DNA of 64,000 bases from Opitutaceae bacterium (GCA_030648295.1 JAUSID010000286.1:62001-126000); one strand, 5' to 3'; counted from the stretch's first letter, positions 42,263 through 51,494 are shown. Notes: generated by a model not told the origin, from the letters alone. A program made the numbers and translations.

Positions 42263-42963
42263 AACGATCCGCCACGATTTCCGTCCGCCTGTGGCTGCTG
42301 TTTGCCACGACTCTGGCGTTGCTCGCCGGCGCTCTCGTCGCGCGAATGCATGGGACGCACAACGGCGTCGGCCACGATGCCGATCTGCCGGCGATGCGCC
42401 TTGAACTCGCGTCGCTGATGGCGCCGAACGCGGCAGAACTCGCCCGCTGGCGCGAGCGGCACGCGGGGTTGTTGGCGAAACGATGGACGGCTTCCGCGCG
42501 TGCGGCGTTGGAGGTCCAGTTCGGTTCGCGCTGGCGTTGGGTGCAGGCAGCGGACGACAGCGCGACCCGGACGTATGCGTTGCACGCCGTCGCTCCCGAG
42601 TCCCTGCCTTGGTCCGCCGTCGTTGCAGTGCTCGCCGCCTTGGAGGCGGCTCCAGGCGCAACGGTGGAGGCAATCACCATCGCGACCGCAGGCACGCGCA
42701 CCGCGCGAAATTTCGCGGCGGTGGAAATTCATGTCCGGCTCCAATGGGCGGAGGCCGGCACGGGGAACACCGTCCCGCCGGAATCCGTCCGGCGGGACCG
42801 TGTTCTCCTCGGGCCGGTCTGGCCGGGAACTTTCGCGGAAGGTCGGGCGCGATGCGGGCGCAGCCTCCCGTCCGCCTCCGCCGAGCCTCCGGCTCCCGTC
42901 CGGTCTGCACTCCGCCCGGCCCGACCACCCGCGACGCGCCCGGTCCCGCAAGAATTTGTCTGA
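42259..42963 (+). CDS. PilO/GspM-like bitopic protein
   Basis: 234 aa from ATG 42259 (ATGA overlap). One N-terminal membrane segment (LWLLFATTLALLAGALVA), a helical stretch and a small alpha/beta domain (VVAVLAALEAAPGATVEAIT, then VEIHVRLQWAEA), the PilO/GspM layout. The last 70 residues after about 170 are Pro/Arg-rich and unlike the domain. They begin at a 41-bp inverted repeat in the DNA (42765-42805), suggesting that a palindromic element extended or altered the C-terminus. Confidence 0.55.
   Translation: MKRSATISVRLWLLFATTLALLAGALVARMHGTHNGVGHDADLPAMRLELASLMAPNAAELARWRERHAGLLAKRWTASARAALEVQFGSRWRWVQAADDSATRTYALHAVAPESLPWSAVVAVLAALEAAPGATVEAITIATAGTRTARNFAAVEIHVRLQWAEAGTGNTVPPESVRRDRVLLGPVWPGTFAEGRARCGRSLPSASAEPPAPVRSALRPARPPATRPVPQEFV
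42765..42805. repeat. 41-bp inverted repeat inside the PilO-like gene
   Basis: Arms of 17 bp (42765-42781 and 42789-42805), one mismatch, 7-bp spacer; core GTCCCGCCGG / CCGGCGGGAC. It sits at the point where the encoded protein changes from a folded-domain style to low complexity. It could be a REP-like palindromic insertion or a hairpin that attenuates the operon. Confidence 0.55.
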
Positions 42964-42975
42964 ACCTCAACCAAC

Positions 42976-43206
42976 ATGATCACGCTCACATTGCAGATCC
43001 CTGAAGAAACCGCGGCCGTGTTTTACGATGCCGCCGAAGAAATCAACCACGAACTCGGCAACCCGCAACCGAAGGTCGACGCGAAGGCGCTCATGGCGTT
43101 CGCGCTCGCCCGGAGCGAAAGCCGCGAACTGTGCGCCCAGTTCGACCTGGCGATGCGCATCATCACCGGCCAGGCGCAGGCGCCGATGAATCCCGTCCTC
43201 AAGTAG
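42976..43206 (+). CDS. small unknown protein
   Basis: 76 aa, acidic and helical (EETAAVFYDAAEEINHELGN). No family was recognised. It lies 12 bp after the PilO-like stop, on the same strand, with an open, biased frame. An accessory transfer or pilus factor is possible. Confidence 0.55.
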   Translation: MITLTLQIPEETAAVFYDAAEEINHELGNPQPKVDAKALMAFALARSESRELCAQFDLAMRIITGQAQAPMNPVLK

Positions 43207-43285
43207 TCTTCTTGGCGAAGACCCTTTCGCCCGGTGTCACCGCCGGCCCGCACCGTTTTTCGGACCGGCACCTTCCAACAAAAAC

Positions 43286-43888
43286 ATGCCAAGTCTCAAA
43301 CCACGAAAGCCTCAGCCGTCCGCGGCCGAGCAACCGAGCCCGCCCGCACACGCCGTCGAGGAACAGTCGATGGGCGTATCGCCCGAAGCGGCCAACAAGC
43401 ATGGCCAGGGCGCTGAACCGGAAAATCACGTCGAGGAGGAAATGCAGCTCCGCACGAATCCCGAGGTCGAAAAGAAAATCGCCGAATACAAGGAGGCGAA
43501 CCCGCGCGAGACGGAGTATTTCACGAAGCTCGTGCAGCAGAACCCGGAGCGGGCGGTCAACTTCCACTTCCTCCAAAAGCAGCGGCAGCACGACGCCGAC
43601 ACCAAGGCCGCCATGCGACAGATGCCGCAGGCCCAGGCCATCTACGACAAGATGTCGCCGGAGTCGCAGGAGCGCGTGCAGGAGCGGCTGGAGAACGTGA
43701 ACAAGTACAACCACACGAAGCGATTCGTGACGGCGGTGTTCGGCGAGCTCAACCGGCAGTCGATGGCGCAGAACCGGCGGATGATGACCTCGCCGATTAC
43801 CAAGGCTGACCTCGCCGCGAAACCCGCGGCACCTGCGCCGGATGCACCGGCACCGAGTGCGCTGCCGGTCCGGCAGTCGGTCGCGTAA
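43286..43888 (+). CDS. unknown hydrophilic helical protein
   Basis: 200 aa with no signal peptide or membrane segment. The N-terminus is Pro/Ala-rich. The centre (about 55-165) is charged helix (VEKKIAEYKEANPRETEYFT and SPESQERVQERLENVNKYNH) and the tail is Ala/Pro-rich. No family was recognised. It follows the small 76-aa gene by 79 bp and precedes a GTG gene by 3 bp, so it belongs to the operon. Confidence 0.6.
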   Translation: MPSLKPRKPQPSAAEQPSPPAHAVEEQSMGVSPEAANKHGQGAEPENHVEEEMQLRTNPEVEKKIAEYKEANPRETEYFTKLVQQNPERAVNFHFLQKQRQHDADTKAAMRQMPQAQAIYDKMSPESQERVQERLENVNKYNHTKRFVTAVFGELNRQSMAQNRRMMTSPITKADLAAKPAAPAPDAPAPSALPVRQSVA

Positions 43889-43891
43889 ACC

Positions 43892-44161
43892 GTGGCGGTT
43901 ACTCCGGCGACGCGGAAAGCGATCCTCGATCACCTGACCACGGGGGCCTTCGAGCTGCGTGTGGCGGCGAACTTTGAGGTGCTCAAAGCGACACCGGCGC
44001 ATGACAGCTTGAAGGCCGCAGTGGCCCAGGTGGCGACCGCGCGACAGTGGATTCAGCAGCATCTGCAAGAGGAGGCGATCAAACTGGCGGTGCCATCGCT
44101 TCCGCTGGGGAAGGGCTTGCCGCTGACCCGCAAGGAGCGCCTCGGCTATCGGTGGCCATGA
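43892..44161 (+). CDS. small unknown protein
   Basis: 89 aa from GTG 43892, 3 bp after the previous stop. Mostly helical (KAILDHLTTGAFELRVAANF). No family was recognised. The stop overlaps the next ATG (ATGA), which supports it being translated. Confidence 0.5.
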   Translation: MAVTPATRKAILDHLTTGAFELRVAANFEVLKATPAHDSLKAAVAQVATARQWIQQHLQEEAIKLAVPSLPLGKGLPLTRKERLGYRWP

Positions 44162-44523
44162 GCACGACCACGGTCGCCGAACTATTTTCCGCGTTGAATT
44201 CGTTCGTCCCATGGCGCAAAAGCGAACCCACGATCCCCGGCAACTCGATCTCTTCGGTTCGACCCTCGACGACCATGCTTCTCGGATACGCCCATCTGGC
44301 GAAAGCTCACTGGCAGGAACACTGCCCGCGGATGGTGCGCGAACTGGAAGCGACGGGCCGGCTGGAATCCGCGCTGGTGGACGCGGAGGCGCAAACGCTG
44401 ACAGAGATGGAGACGCTGCAACGGGAGTTGAAACGGAGTGGGTCCACTTCGGCCCAGGCGCACCAGCAGGCGTGGGAACTGGTCCGCGAGAAATATCTGC
44501 TCCTGCCGCCAGAGTCGCCGTAG
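44158..44523 (+). CDS. small unknown helical protein overlapping the helicase 5' region
   Basis: 121 aa. The stretch from the internal ATG at 44275 onward (MLLGYAHLAKAHWQEHCPRM, then RLESALVDAEAQTLTEMETL and AWELVREKYLLLPPESP) looks like a well-formed helical protein. This frame has strongly GC-rich third codon positions while the overlapping frame of the long helicase ORF does not. It is therefore likely to be the real coding frame here, with the methylase-helicase starting later. No family was recognised. Confidence 0.6.
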   Translation: MSTTTVAELFSALNSFVPWRKSEPTIPGNSISSVRPSTTMLLGYAHLAKAHWQEHCPRMVRELEATGRLESALVDAEAQTLTEMETLQRELKRSGSTSAQAHQQAWELVREKYLLLPPESP

Positions 44524-47500
44524 CGCCCGAGCTCAACCGGAACAACTACCGGCTTTCCGACGCCGACGAAATCGGCCAGGGCGGACCAAAACAGAAGTTT
44601 CGGCAAAATATCGCGGCGATTGTCGCGCTGCGAAAGATCGAAGCCGAAGGCCGGCCGGCCACGGCCGACGAGAAGGCGGTCTTGGTCAAATACGTCGGCT
44701 GGGGCGGACTGCCGCAGGTTTTCGCGACCGCGGAGGAGGCGCCGAAGTGGGCCGCGGATCAAGCCGAGCTGAAGGCGCTGCTTTTGTCGGACGAACATGT
44801 TTCGGCCAAGGCGACCGTCCTCAATGCGCACTACACGTCGCCGATCGTGATTCGCGGAATGTATGCGGCGGTGGAACGCCTTGGCTTCACCGCCGGTCGC
44901 GTCTTGGAGCCGGCGTGCGGCCTCGGACATTTTTTCGGCCTCATGCCGGAGGCGATGGCGGCGCGCTCGACGCTCACCGGCATCGAGATCGATTCCGTCA
45001 CCGCGCGGCTCGCAAAAGCGCTATATCCGGACGCCGACATTCGGGAAAAGCCATTCGAGAAAGCGGTGCTGGCGACGAACTCGTTCGACCTCGCGATTTC
45101 CAACGTGCCATTCGGCGACTACGCGCCGTTCGACACCAAACTCAATCCGCGGAAATTTCTGATCCACGATTATTTTCTCGTGGCGACAGCAGAGGTCGTG
45201 CGACCCGGCGGGTTGATCGCGTTCATCACCTCGCGCGGCACGCTCGACAAGCAGTATCCGAATCTGCGCGAGGCGGTGGCGCGCACGTGCGACTTGGTCG
45301 GAGCAATCCGTCTGCCGCACACCGCGTTCAAGCAGATCGCGAACACCGAGGTGACCACGGATATTCTTTTCCTGCGGAAACGCGCGCCGGGGGAGAAACC
45401 GGGCGGCGTTCCCTGGCGCGAGAGCCGGCAGCGCGAAAGCGACAACGGAATCTTCCTCAACGAATACTATCATGCCCGGCCGGACATGATGCTCGGCCGG
45501 CTGGAGCGCGCCGAGCACGGCATGTATGGCCGCGACGAAGTGCGGCTGGCCGATGACGGGCGAGAATTGAGCGCGGCACTCGCCACATCGGTGGCAACGC
45601 TCCCGGAGGGAGTCTATCAAGCGCCCTCGGAAAGCGCCCGCGCTGCGGAGCGCCAGACCATCCCCGCGCCGCCCGGCGTGAAGCCGAACGCCTACGTTCT
45701 GACTGAGGAGCTGGGCGGCACGATTGCGCGGCGTGAAGGCGACGAACTCCGCCTGCTGACCGAATTGCCGGCGTCGATCGCGCGTCGGCTCCGGCGGTTG
45801 ATTCAGGTGCGCGATGCGGCGCGCGATTGCCTGCGGACGCAGGTCGAGGATCGAAGCGAGCCCGAGATCGAGGCGGCGCGCTTCCGGTTGAATCAGGACT
45901 ACGATTACTTCGTCGGCCAGTTTGGGCCGGTATCGAATGCGGCCAACGTGCGGGCGTTCGCGGGCGATCCCGACGCGCCGCTCGTGATGTCGCTGGAGAA
46001 TTACGACGAAGATACGAATACGGCGGCGAAGACGGCGATTTTTCGCGAACGCACAATCGAGCGCCCGCGGCCCGTCGAGCACGCCAGTGGAGCCAAGGAG
46101 GCACTGCTCGTTACATTGAGCGAAAAGGGCCACGTTGATCTCCACCACATGAGCAAGCTGCTCGGCCGGCCGGAACGAGAATTCCTCCCGGAATTGAAGG
46201 GAATCATCTTCCGCGACCCGGCCAAGATTTGGGAATGGAAGACAGAAGAGGGCTATCAAAGCCCCATCTTCAGCCTTCCGACCCCGGTCAAGAACTGGCG
46301 ATGGGAAACGGCTGACGAATACCTTTCCGGCAATGTTCGCGAAAACTTGGCCGCGGCGGAGAAAGCGGCTGCGATCGACCCGAGCTTTGAGGAAAACGTC
46401 GCGGCGTTGCGCGATGTTCAACCGATCGATTTGAAGGCCTCGGAAATCGATGCCCGGTTGGGCACCGTTTGGATTCCCGCGGAGGATGTCGCCGACTTCG
46501 CGCGTGAGATGCTGCGCGCCCCCGGCCGAAACGACATCACGGTCAGCCACGTGCCTCAGCTCGGACTGTGGACGGTCGAGGCCAGCCACTACGCGCGAAC
46601 AGGCGTCGCCAATCGCAGCGAATGGGGCACGTCCCGGGTGCCCGCTCACGAACTGATCGAGGACGCGCTCAATCTCCGCACGCCAACGGTCTACGACGCC
46701 GACGAAAAGGGTGGACGGCAGCTCAATCCCACGGCGACGGAAGCGGCGCGGGAGAAACAGCAGAAGTTGAAGGACCGTTTCGCCGAGTGGATCTGGCGGG
46801 ATGACGGCCGACGCGAACGGCTGGTGGCGTTCTACAACCGGGAATTCAACAACACCCGGCTGCGCACGTTCAACGGCGACCATCTGCGGTTGCCCGGTGC
46901 GAGCCCGGCCATCGTGCTTCGACCGCATCAGAAGGCCGGCGTGTGGCGGATTCTGCAGACGCCGAACACGCTCCTGGCGCATACGGTCGGCGGCGGAAAA
47001 ACCTTCGCGATGGCCGCCGCAGCGATGGAATTGAAACGGCTCGGGCTCGCGCGGAAGCCGATGTTCGTCGTTCCGAATCACATGCTCGGGCAGTTCTCGT
47101 CAGAGCTGTTGTTGTTGTATCCGGGAGCGAACATTCTCGTGGCGGGAAAGGATGATTTTGCGAGCGCCGGGCGGCGCGAATTGATGAGCCGGATTGCGAC
47201 CAACAACTGGGACGCGGTGATCGTCACCCATTCGGGCTTCGAGCGGCTGCCGATTTCCACGGCGGCGCAGAGGAAATTCTTCAAGGCGCAGCTCGCGGAT
47301 TTGGAGGACTGCATCCGGGAGCAGAAAAGCGGCGGTGGCACCCGGATGGTGAAGGAAATCGAGCGCGCGAAAAAACGACTGGAATTCAAATTGCACACGC
47401 TCGCGGCGGAGCACCGGAAGGACGACACGCTGACGTTCGAGGAGTTGGGCGTGGACCGGCTCTTCGTCGATGAGGCGCAGGCGTTCAAGAATCTGTTTTA

Positions 47501-50126
47501 CGTGACCAAAATGACCCGCGTCGCGGGATTGCCGCAGTCCGCGTCGGAGCGGGCGTTCGACATGCTGCTCAAGGTGCAGCATATCCAGCAATTGAACGGC
47601 GGCGGCGGAGTGGTATTCGCGACCGGGACCCCGATCACGAATACGATGGCGGAGATGTTCACGATGCAGCGTTACCTGCAAATGGACGTCCTCGTGAAGA
47701 AACGGCTGCAACACTTCGATTCGTGGGCCGCGACTTTCGGCGAGACCGTGACTGCGATGGAGCTGGCGCCGGATGGCGCGGGCTATCGGCTGAACACAAG
47801 GTTCGCGCGGTTCGTGAATGTGCCGGAGTTGATGCACTTGTTCCGGCAGACAGCCGACGTGCAAACCGCCGCGATGCTCAAATTGCCGGTGCCGGAGTTG
47901 GAGGGCGGCAAAGCGCGCATTGTGCAGGCGCCGTGTTCACCCGAGTTGAAGGAGATGGTCGCGGCGCTGGCCAAGCGCGCAGAGAAATTGAAGACGAACC
48001 ATGTGCCCCCGTGGGAGGACAACATGCTCAAGATCACCGGCGAGGGTCGAAAGGCGGCGCTCGATTTGCGGTTGATCCGGCGTGATGCGCCCGACCACGC
48101 GACGAGCAAGGTCAACGTGGCGGTGCGGGAAATCTTTTCGGTCTGGCAGGAGAACCGCGGCCGAAAGCTCACGCAGATGGTGTTCTGCGATCTGTCGACG
48201 CCGAAGCCCGAGGGACAGGGCTTTTCGGTTTATCAGGACATTCGCGCGAAGCTCGTGACACTTGGCGTGCCGAAGGAGGAGATCGCGTTCATCCAGGATT
48301 ACGACAGCGACGTGTCAAAGCTCGCTCTGTTCAAAGATGTGCGTGTCGGGAAGGTGCGGGTGCTGATGGGTTCCACGCAGAAGATGGGCGCGGGCACCAA
48401 TGTGCAGGCGTTGCTCGTCGCCGAGCACCATCTCGATGCACCGTGGCGGCCGGCGGACATCGAGCAGCGCGAGGGGCGGATTCTGCGACAGGGCAACACG
48501 AATCCATCGGTGAAGATTATGCGGTATGTCACCGAGGGGAGTTTCGACGCCTACATGTGGCAGACGCTCGAGACCAAGGCGAAATTCATCGCACAGATCA
48601 TGACGGGCGAATCGACAGCGCGACGGATCGAGGACCTGGATACGCCGGCACTGACGTATGCCGAGGTGAAGGCGATCGCCTCGGGCAATCCGCTCGTCAT
48701 CGAAAAGGCGAAGGTTGACGCCGAGGTCATGCGGCTGGCGCGATTGCGGGCGGAGCATACCGAGTCACAGTATTCGGCTCGCGTCCGCGTGCGGATGGCG
48801 GAGGAGGATGCGAAACGCTATGAACGCTGGATCGCCGCGATGAAGCAGGACTTGGCGGTGCGGCAGGATACGCGCGGAGAAAATTTCAGCGTCGTCGTCG
48901 TCGGAGAGAAGTTTACGGACCGTCCGAAGGCGGGAGCGGCGTTGATCTACGCGGTCGAAGATCATCGGCGCGATCATCTGCTCGGTCGCCCGGCGACGGT
49001 CGTCGTGGGCGAATTGGCCGGATTCAAAATCGAGTTCCGATCCACCAATGCCGACAAGCTCACGATCAAAGGCGTCATGGAATATTCCGCGAACGTGACA
49101 CCGTCGCCGGTGGGCATCATTGCTTCGCTGGAGCACGCGGTACGATCAATTGATGAGGACTTGGCGCGAGCGGAGGAGAATCTGCGTCGCAGTCAGAGGG
49201 AGCGGACGGAATTGGCGGTGCTGGCCGAGAAGACTTTCGAGCACGAGGAGCGCTATCGGGAATTGGTCAAACGCCAGGCCGAACTGGTGCAGGCACTCGA
49301 CATCACGAAGAACCAGGCGTCGGAGCGGCTCGCCGCGCAGTCGGAGGAAGTCGAAACGCCGACCACCGAAAACGGGGAGGAGGAGACTCCGGTTGAACGT
49401 GAGGCCGTGGTCGTTGCCCCAAAGGCGGGCGCGCACCGCACCAAGGCCGCGGTCGGCGACACAATCAAAAACGACACCACGAAAGAAAGACCGCCGGAAT
49501 TGAGGACGCCGGAGGATATGCTTGGTCCGAACGCACATCGCGTGAGCGAGAGTGCGGCGAACTGGGACGAGGAAGGATTTCTGCGCGTGAAGACAAAAGG
49601 GAAACCGACGAGCAAGCAGATCGTGGGAGAGTGGAAAAAATTCCACGGGATCGCGCAGAAGGCGCGAAGCGAATATGCGTTTGGATTGAGCGCGGAGCGC
49701 GTGCCCCTGGTGTTTCATCGTATCCGCACGATCGACGGCGCGTTGAAATTCAACTGGTCACCGGTCGGCGAGCACGGCGGCGGCGGGATGGGCCTCGCCG
49801 CAGCGCACCGGGGCAAGGGCATCGGCCGGGAATTTGTGCGTTGGATGATGGAGCACGGGCATTGGCACGCGACGGCGTTGGGATATTCGCCGGCGGGCAA
49901 AGCAACGGTGTTGTCGGCGCACCGGGCGATTGTCGCCCAAGCCCTGACCGAGCATCGCCCGGTGTCGGCGACAGCGGCGGATACCTACCAACTTGCGCTG
50001 CCCAAGGGTTACACGCACGAGGGCGAGGTGTGTCGCTTCGCGCGGGGGAAAAGACTCGATGCTGATCCGAAGCTGACCAATGGGGTGGCGGCCCCGGTGC
50101 GGCGCGTGAGGTTGCGCGTCGCGTAA
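44472..50126 (+). CDS. giant DNA adenine methylase-SNF2-type helicase fusion
   Basis: 1884 aa from GTG 44472. The frame is open from ATG 44211 (1971 aa), but codon bias in 44211-44470 favours the other gene. Counted from 44211, the methylase motif I EPACGLGHFF is near residue 232 and the catalytic NVPFGDY (an N-P-P-Y variant typical of this family) near 298. The helicase follows: HTVGGGKT near 924, VDEAQAFKNL near 1086 and QREGRILRQGN near 1417. A coiled coil and an unknown C-terminal region end it. Such fusions are common on conjugative elements and phages and are thought to modify or protect incoming DNA. It is the last gene of the operon. Confidence 0.9.
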   Translation: MGTGPREISAPAARVAVAPELNRNNYRLSDADEIGQGGPKQKFRQNIAAIVALRKIEAEGRPATADEKAVLVKYVGWGGLPQVFATAEEAPKWAADQAELKALLLSDEHVSAKATVLNAHYTSPIVIRGMYAAVERLGFTAGRVLEPACGLGHFFGLMPEAMAARSTLTGIEIDSVTARLAKALYPDADIREKPFEKAVLATNSFDLAISNVPFGDYAPFDTKLNPRKFLIHDYFLVATAEVVRPGGLIAFITSRGTLDKQYPNLREAVARTCDLVGAIRLPHTAFKQIANTEVTTDILFLRKRAPGEKPGGVPWRESRQRESDNGIFLNEYYHARPDMMLGRLERAEHGMYGRDEVRLADDGRELSAALATSVATLPEGVYQAPSESARAAERQTIPAPPGVKPNAYVLTEELGGTIARREGDELRLLTELPASIARRLRRLIQVRDAARDCLRTQVEDRSEPEIEAARFRLNQDYDYFVGQFGPVSNAANVRAFAGDPDAPLVMSLENYDEDTNTAAKTAIFRERTIERPRPVEHASGAKEALLVTLSEKGHVDLHHMSKLLGRPEREFLPELKGIIFRDPAKIWEWKTEEGYQSPIFSLPTPVKNWRWETADEYLSGNVRENLAAAEKAAAIDPSFEENVAALRDVQPIDLKASEIDARLGTVWIPAEDVADFAREMLRAPGRNDITVSHVPQLGLWTVEASHYARTGVANRSEWGTSRVPAHELIEDALNLRTPTVYDADEKGGRQLNPTATEAAREKQQKLKDRFAEWIWRDDGRRERLVAFYNREFNNTRLRTFNGDHLRLPGASPAIVLRPHQKAGVWRILQTPNTLLAHTVGGGKTFAMAAAAMELKRLGLARKPMFVVPNHMLGQFSSELLLLYPGANILVAGKDDFASAGRRELMSRIATNNWDAVIVTHSGFERLPISTAAQRKFFKAQLADLEDCIREQKSGGGTRMVKEIERAKKRLEFKLHTLAAEHRKDDTLTFEELGVDRLFVDEAQAFKNLFYVTKMTRVAGLPQSASERAFDMLLKVQHIQQLNGGGGVVFATGTPITNTMAEMFTMQRYLQMDVLVKKRLQHFDSWAATFGETVTAMELAPDGAGYRLNTRFARFVNVPELMHLFRQTADVQTAAMLKLPVPELEGGKARIVQAPCSPELKEMVAALAKRAEKLKTNHVPPWEDNMLKITGEGRKAALDLRLIRRDAPDHATSKVNVAVREIFSVWQENRGRKLTQMVFCDLSTPKPEGQGFSVYQDIRAKLVTLGVPKEEIAFIQDYDSDVSKLALFKDVRVGKVRVLMGSTQKMGAGTNVQALLVAEHHLDAPWRPADIEQREGRILRQGNTNPSVKIMRYVTEGSFDAYMWQTLETKAKFIAQIMTGESTARRIEDLDTPALTYAEVKAIASGNPLVIEKAKVDAEVMRLARLRAEHTESQYSARVRVRMAEEDAKRYERWIAAMKQDLAVRQDTRGENFSVVVVGEKFTDRPKAGAALIYAVEDHRRDHLLGRPATVVVGELAGFKIEFRSTNADKLTIKGVMEYSANVTPSPVGIIASLEHAVRSIDEDLARAEENLRRSQRERTELAVLAEKTFEHEERYRELVKRQAELVQALDITKNQASERLAAQSEEVETPTTENGEEETPVEREAVVVAPKAGAHRTKAAVGDTIKNDTTKERPPELRTPEDMLGPNAHRVSESAANWDEEGFLRVKTKGKPTSKQIVGEWKKFHGIAQKARSEYAFGLSAERVPLVFHRIRTIDGALKFNWSPVGEHGGGGMGLAAAHRGKGIGREFVRWMMEHGHWHATALGYSPAGKATVLSAHRAIVAQALTEHRPVSATAADTYQLALPKGYTHEGEVCRFARGKRLDADPKLTNGVAAPVRRVRLRVA

Positions 50127-50321
50127 ACCGTACGGCGCTATGCGCTCGCGACGGCAGGAGCCGGCGGCACTGGCCTGCTGGTTCGCGCGTGTCTCCGATT
50201 TTGCCATGGTCGTCAAGGTGGTGCGTGCTTCGCCGCACACCTTCCCGCCGCGCTGCGCTGCGCTCCGCCGGCGTGACTGACCATGCCTTCACGGGCCAAC
50301 GCGCGAGGAGCACCTCGACAA

Positions 50322-50338
50322 CCGGACATGTTGTCCGG
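50322..50338. promoter_or_regulatory. short palindrome upstream of radC remnant
   Basis: CCGGACA-TGT-TGTCCGG, 7-bp perfect arms with a 3-bp centre, 30 bp before the radC start in a 241-bp gap without other genes. It may be an operator or a weak transcription stop for the transfer operon. Confidence 0.35.
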
Positions 50339-50367
50339 CCGGGGCGGCGCCACGTGCGCCTGGCACG

Positions 50368-51115
50368 ATGCAACAATCATTATTTAATTTCGGAGCAGGG
50401 AGCTCCTTCACCGACGACTCGCCGGCAATCGCCTGCGGCGAGCAACCGCAGCAGCGGATGGAAAACTTTGGCGTCACCGCCATGAGCGACACGGAGCTGA
50501 TTGCGATGATGCTTCAGGGCAACGGGGTTCGGGCGCGGGACGCGCTGGCGGCGGCAAGAAGCCTGGTGGCGGAGGCGGGATCGCTCGCGGCACTCGCCGG
50601 ATGGCAGCCGGCGGATTTCCGGCGGATGAAGACCATCGGACGGGTCAAGGGATGCCAGTTGTCCGCCATCGCGGAAATCGGCCGGCGGATGATGCGGGGG
50701 CCGAAGCAGCAGTTGCCGCTTCTCAACCGGGCGGAGCTGATCGCGGCGCACATGGCGCCGATCGTCCTCGGCCTGGCGGTGGAGAAGTTCTACGTCTTGT
50801 GCCTCAATCGGAAGAGCCGGCTCATCAAGCTGGTCGAAGCGACATCCGGGACCGCAACGGCTGCGCTAGCCCATCCAAGAGAAGTGTTTAGGAATAGCCA
50901 TTCGCGAGGGAGCGACGGCCGTGGTGTGCGTGCATAATCACCCAAGTAGCGGTGATCCCGCTCCGAGCGCGCCCGACGTGGCGGTTACGCGTCAGCTCCG
51001 CGAGGCATCGAAAGCCGTTGATATTCAGCTAATTGATCATGTGATCATCGGCCGTCGCGAATCGGACCCACTGGGCGTGGGATTTTTTAGCTTCCGCAAT
51101 GCGGGCATCCTCTGA
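50368..51115 (+). pseudogene. radC: radC-family gene with a frameshift
   Basis: From ATG 50368 the frame gives the N-terminal helix-hairpin-helix part (MSDTELIAMMLQGNGVRARD). It then gives the start of the JAB domain up to ALAHPREVF. After about 50893 the reading must shift by one base: the other frame supplies AIREGATAVVCVHNHPSSGD and continues to HVIIGR...SFRNAGIL, ending at 51115. The sequence AGGAATAGCC has one base too many for FRxAIREG. HNHPSSGD also has an extra Ser relative to the usual HNHPSGD spacing. RadC-like proteins are frequent on mobile elements; their function is unsettled. It is either a pseudogene or a sequencing error. Confidence 0.8.
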
Positions 51116-51492
51116 GCGGACGGCATTCTAGTCTAGCCATGGTCCGCATTTGCTTCCATGCGGCTGTCGCAAACAGGCATTCGAACTCGCTCAATACCGA
51201 TACTTCACATTTTGTGCTCATTAAGTTCCGATAATTCACATTTCGGCTTTGGAAGACCTCGTTAGCCACCGATTTTTATGCCTCTCCTCTTCGGTTCATC
51301 AGATCTGAATAAGGGGCATTTCTCCGCGGGTGGAGATTGGGCACAGATTCGCGTGTGAGCGATTGGCGTCGCCATGGGTTTCCCGAGCGAAGATCGATAG
51401 ATTCAGGGAACACCTCGATAGATTGCCGATAGATTCGGCGGATCAGTTGGAATCGATGGATTCCGACTGATGATCGATAGATTATCGATGGA
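51116..51492. other. 377-bp gap with iteron-like repeats
   Basis: No gene is supported between the radC remnant and the convergent DUF4062 gene. The first 270 bp are less GC-rich than the neighbourhood. The last 100 bp hold six CGATRGATT repeats. Confidence 0.5.
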
Positions 51493-51494
51493 TC
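51395..51494. repeat. six CGATRGATT repeats in a duplicated 59-bp pattern
   Basis: CGATAGATT starts at 51395, 51416, 51427 and 51475; CGATGGATT at 51454; CGATGGATC at 51486. Spacings are 21, 11, 27, 21 and 11 bp, so the first triplet is repeated exactly 59 bp later. The regular spacing recalls iterons. The last copy overlaps the stop codon of the minus-strand DUF4062 gene. Confidence 0.65.

Noticed and set aside
45021-47081. 686-codon minus-strand frame inside the methylase-helicase gene
   Set aside because: Antisense shadow; the sense strand carries methylase and helicase motifs across the same interval.
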